From the NCBI GenBank assembly GCA_946540705.1, contig CAMNJD010000397.1:1-7198 (forward strand): a DNA stretch of 7,198 nucleotides, in the 5' to 3' direction. Under the pieces are notes generated by a model. That model was given only the letters and a program-made list of their open reading frames with translations, had not been told where the DNA came from and made no database searches. How positions within the stretch are numbered: the first letter of the stretch is position 1; each line of letters begins with the position of its first letter. The translations under genes were made by a program, and so were the position numbers. The DNA comes from an uncultured Ruminococcus sp. (GTDB taxonomy: Bacteria > Bacillota > Clostridia > Oscillospirales > Ruminococcaceae). This document shows positions 5,877 to 7,198 of the stretch, piece after piece.

Positions 5877-7198
5877 TTATGCCTCCGCGTCTTCGGATTC
5901 TGCGGCTGCGGGCTCCTCTGCGAAGGCTTTCTCCGCCTCCGGCACATTCAGCCGCCCGAAATCCGCATTGAATTCACGGATCTTTCCGGCCAGCTTTGCG
6001 GTGAAATCGGACTGCTTTGTCCGCCAGACCCAGTTGCCGCCGAGGGTCGAGGGCGTATTGATCCGCGCAGAGGGCGGCGCATCGAGGAAATCCTGCATCT
6101 GTGCAACCGCGATCTTCGCAGTGCTGCTCCATGCCGCACGGAGCATCGCCCTGGGCAGCTTCTTCAGCTTTTTCACGCCGAGATACCGCATCGCATAGGC
6201 ATTCGTTTCCTTGGAATTCTGCCTGATCCAGCCGCGCAGGGTCGGATTATCGTGCGTGCCGGTATAGCAGACGCAGTTCGATGTCTCGAAATTATGCGGC
6301 AGATAAGGATTATCCGCGCCGCTGTCGAATGCAAACTGCATGACCTTCATGCCGGGGAATCCGGTGCGTTTCAGCAGACGGATGACCGCCGGCGTGATAT
6401 TGCCCAGATCCTCCGCGATGACGTTCATGTCACCGAACTTTGCCTTCGCCGCTTTCCAGAGTGCGTAATCCGGCCCCTTGCGCCATTTGCCGTGAACGGC
6501 ATTCTCCGCGCCGTAGGGGATCGCATAATACCGCTCAAAGCCGCGGAAATGGTCGATGCGAACGACATCATAGAGCTTCAGTGTGAAGTCCAGCCGGTTC
6601 AGCCACCACGCATAGCCGTTCTTCGCCATTGCCTCCCAGTCCCAGAGCGGATTGCCCCAGAGCTGTCCGGTCACGGCAAAGGCATCAGGCGGGCAGCCCG
6701 CAACGGCGACCGGCTTCTTTTCGCTGTCAAGCCGGAACAGCTCAGGCTGTGCCCAGACCTCTGCGCTGTCATATGCCGCATAGATCGGAATATCGCCGAT
6801 GATGCGGATGCCCTTTCCGTTTGCATATTTCTTCAGCGCATGCCACTGCGTGAAGAAGCAGAACTGCACAAAGCGGTAAAAATCCATTTCGTCGGCATAG
6901 AGCTTCTTCGCCTCGGCAACGGCTTTCCGCTCATGCCCTGCAAGATCGGGCTCCCACTCGCTCCACGGTCTGCCCTCATGGGCATCCTTCAGCGCCATAA
7001 ACAGCGCATAGCTGTCGAGCCAGCCCTTCTGTGCCGAACAGAATTTCTTGTAATCGGTCGGCCTGCGGCGCGAAAAGCGCTGATAGGCACGCCGCAGGAC
7101 AGGCAAAACCTGCCGGTACAGCAGTGCATAGTCGATCTCATCGCCCTGGGTATCCCACTGCATCCCCTCGATCGAATCGAGCCAGCCCCTTGCCGCAA
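5877..7198 (-). CDS. malQ: 4-alpha-glucanotransferase (amylomaltase), 5'-truncated by the window
   Basis: This glycoside hydrolase family 77 enzyme transfers alpha-1,4-glucan segments between maltodextrins in the cytoplasm and releases glucose. About 439 residues are visible; the frame stays open to the right edge, with AARGWLDSIEG preceding the first in-window Met. Family length is near 500, so roughly 60 N-terminal residues are missing. Counting from that Met (7163), the motifs run in order: GIRIIGDIPIY (118-128); GCPPDAFAVTGQLWGNPLW (156-174); the nucleophile Asp204 in VVRIDHFRGF; the acid/base Glu251 in VIAEDLG; and the third carboxylate Asp305 in TGTHDNPTLRGW. All three catalytic acids are intact. 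After the usual end of the fold there is an acidic, alanine-rich tail (about 408-428). The stop codon is 1 nt from the nitroreductase ATG, so translation is probably coupled. Confidence 0.97.
   Translation of the reverse strand, partial: AARGWLDSIEGMQWDTQGDEIDYALLYRQVLPVLRRAYQRFSRRRPTDYKKFCSAQKGWLDSYALFMALKDAHEGRPWSEWEPDLAGHERKAVAEAKKLYADEMDFYRFVQFCFFTQWHALKKYANGKGIRIIGDIPIYAAYDSAEVWAQPELFRLDSEKKPVAVAGCPPDAFAVTGQLWGNPLWDWEAMAKNGYAWWLNRLDFTLKLYDVVRIDHFRGFERYYAIPYGAENAVHGKWRKGPDYALWKAAKAKFGDMNVIAEDLGNITPAVIRLLKRTGFPGMKVMQFAFDSGADNPYLPHNFETSNCVCYTGTHDNPTLRGWIRQNSKETNAYAMRYLGVKKLKKLPRAMLRAAWSSTAKIAVAQMQDFLDAPPSARINTPSTLGGNWVWRTKQSDFTAKLAGKIREFNADFGRLNVPEAEKAFAEEPAAAESEDAEA

Noticed and set aside
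1..7198. Mobile elements, CRISPR arrays, tRNA or rRNA genes
   Set aside because: No transposase or integrase motifs, spaced direct repeats, or tRNA/rRNA signatures were seen. Nearly all of the window is accounted for by nine collinear protein genes.

Overview
The window looks like a chromosomal segment from a Gram-positive gut-type anaerobe of the Clostridia (Bacillota), plausibly Ruminococcus or a related Oscillospiraceae lineage. The reasons are the fairly high G+C with Firmicutes-type signals (GGAGG-like ribosome binding sites, a consensus TTGACA/TATAAT promoter) and a gene set typical of carbohydrate-using clostridia. The genus is an inference from style and content; no marker gene is present. 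All nine protein genes lie on the minus strand, so transcription runs from the right edge to the left edge.

Right block, in transcription order: a 5'-truncated 4-alpha-glucanotransferase (malQ, 7198-5877), a nitroreductase (5875-5327), two very small membrane proteins (5317-5036 and 4996-4760), a cytoplasmic sialate O-acetylesterase-type SGNH hydrolase (4726-3167) and a 173-residue three-helix membrane protein (3157-2636). Gaps are 1, 9, 39, 33 and 9 nt, so this reads as one operon. Two of its enzymes act on sugars (maltodextrin disproportionation and sugar deacetylation). The roles of the membrane proteins are unknown.

Intergenic region 2362-2635 is the only sizeable non-coding stretch. In transcription order it holds a strong hairpin just after the last stop codon, a second long-stem hairpin followed by six T residues (probable intrinsic terminator), and a perfect-consensus sigma-A promoter with a 17-nt spacer that starts the left block.

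Left block: a membrane-anchored, extracytoplasmic transglutaminase-like protein with Ig-like repeats (2361-874), an aspartate/glutamate racemase family protein (855-151), and the first 43 codons of an AMP-forming adenylation enzyme (129-1, cut by the window edge). Gaps are 18 and 21 nt. A surface transglutaminase fold, an amino acid racemase and an amino acid/acyl activating enzyme in one operon suggest a small amino-acid activation or envelope-modification pathway. The rest of that pathway would lie beyond the left edge, and this is the most interesting hypothesis here. I saw no mobile element, CRISPR array, tRNA or rRNA.
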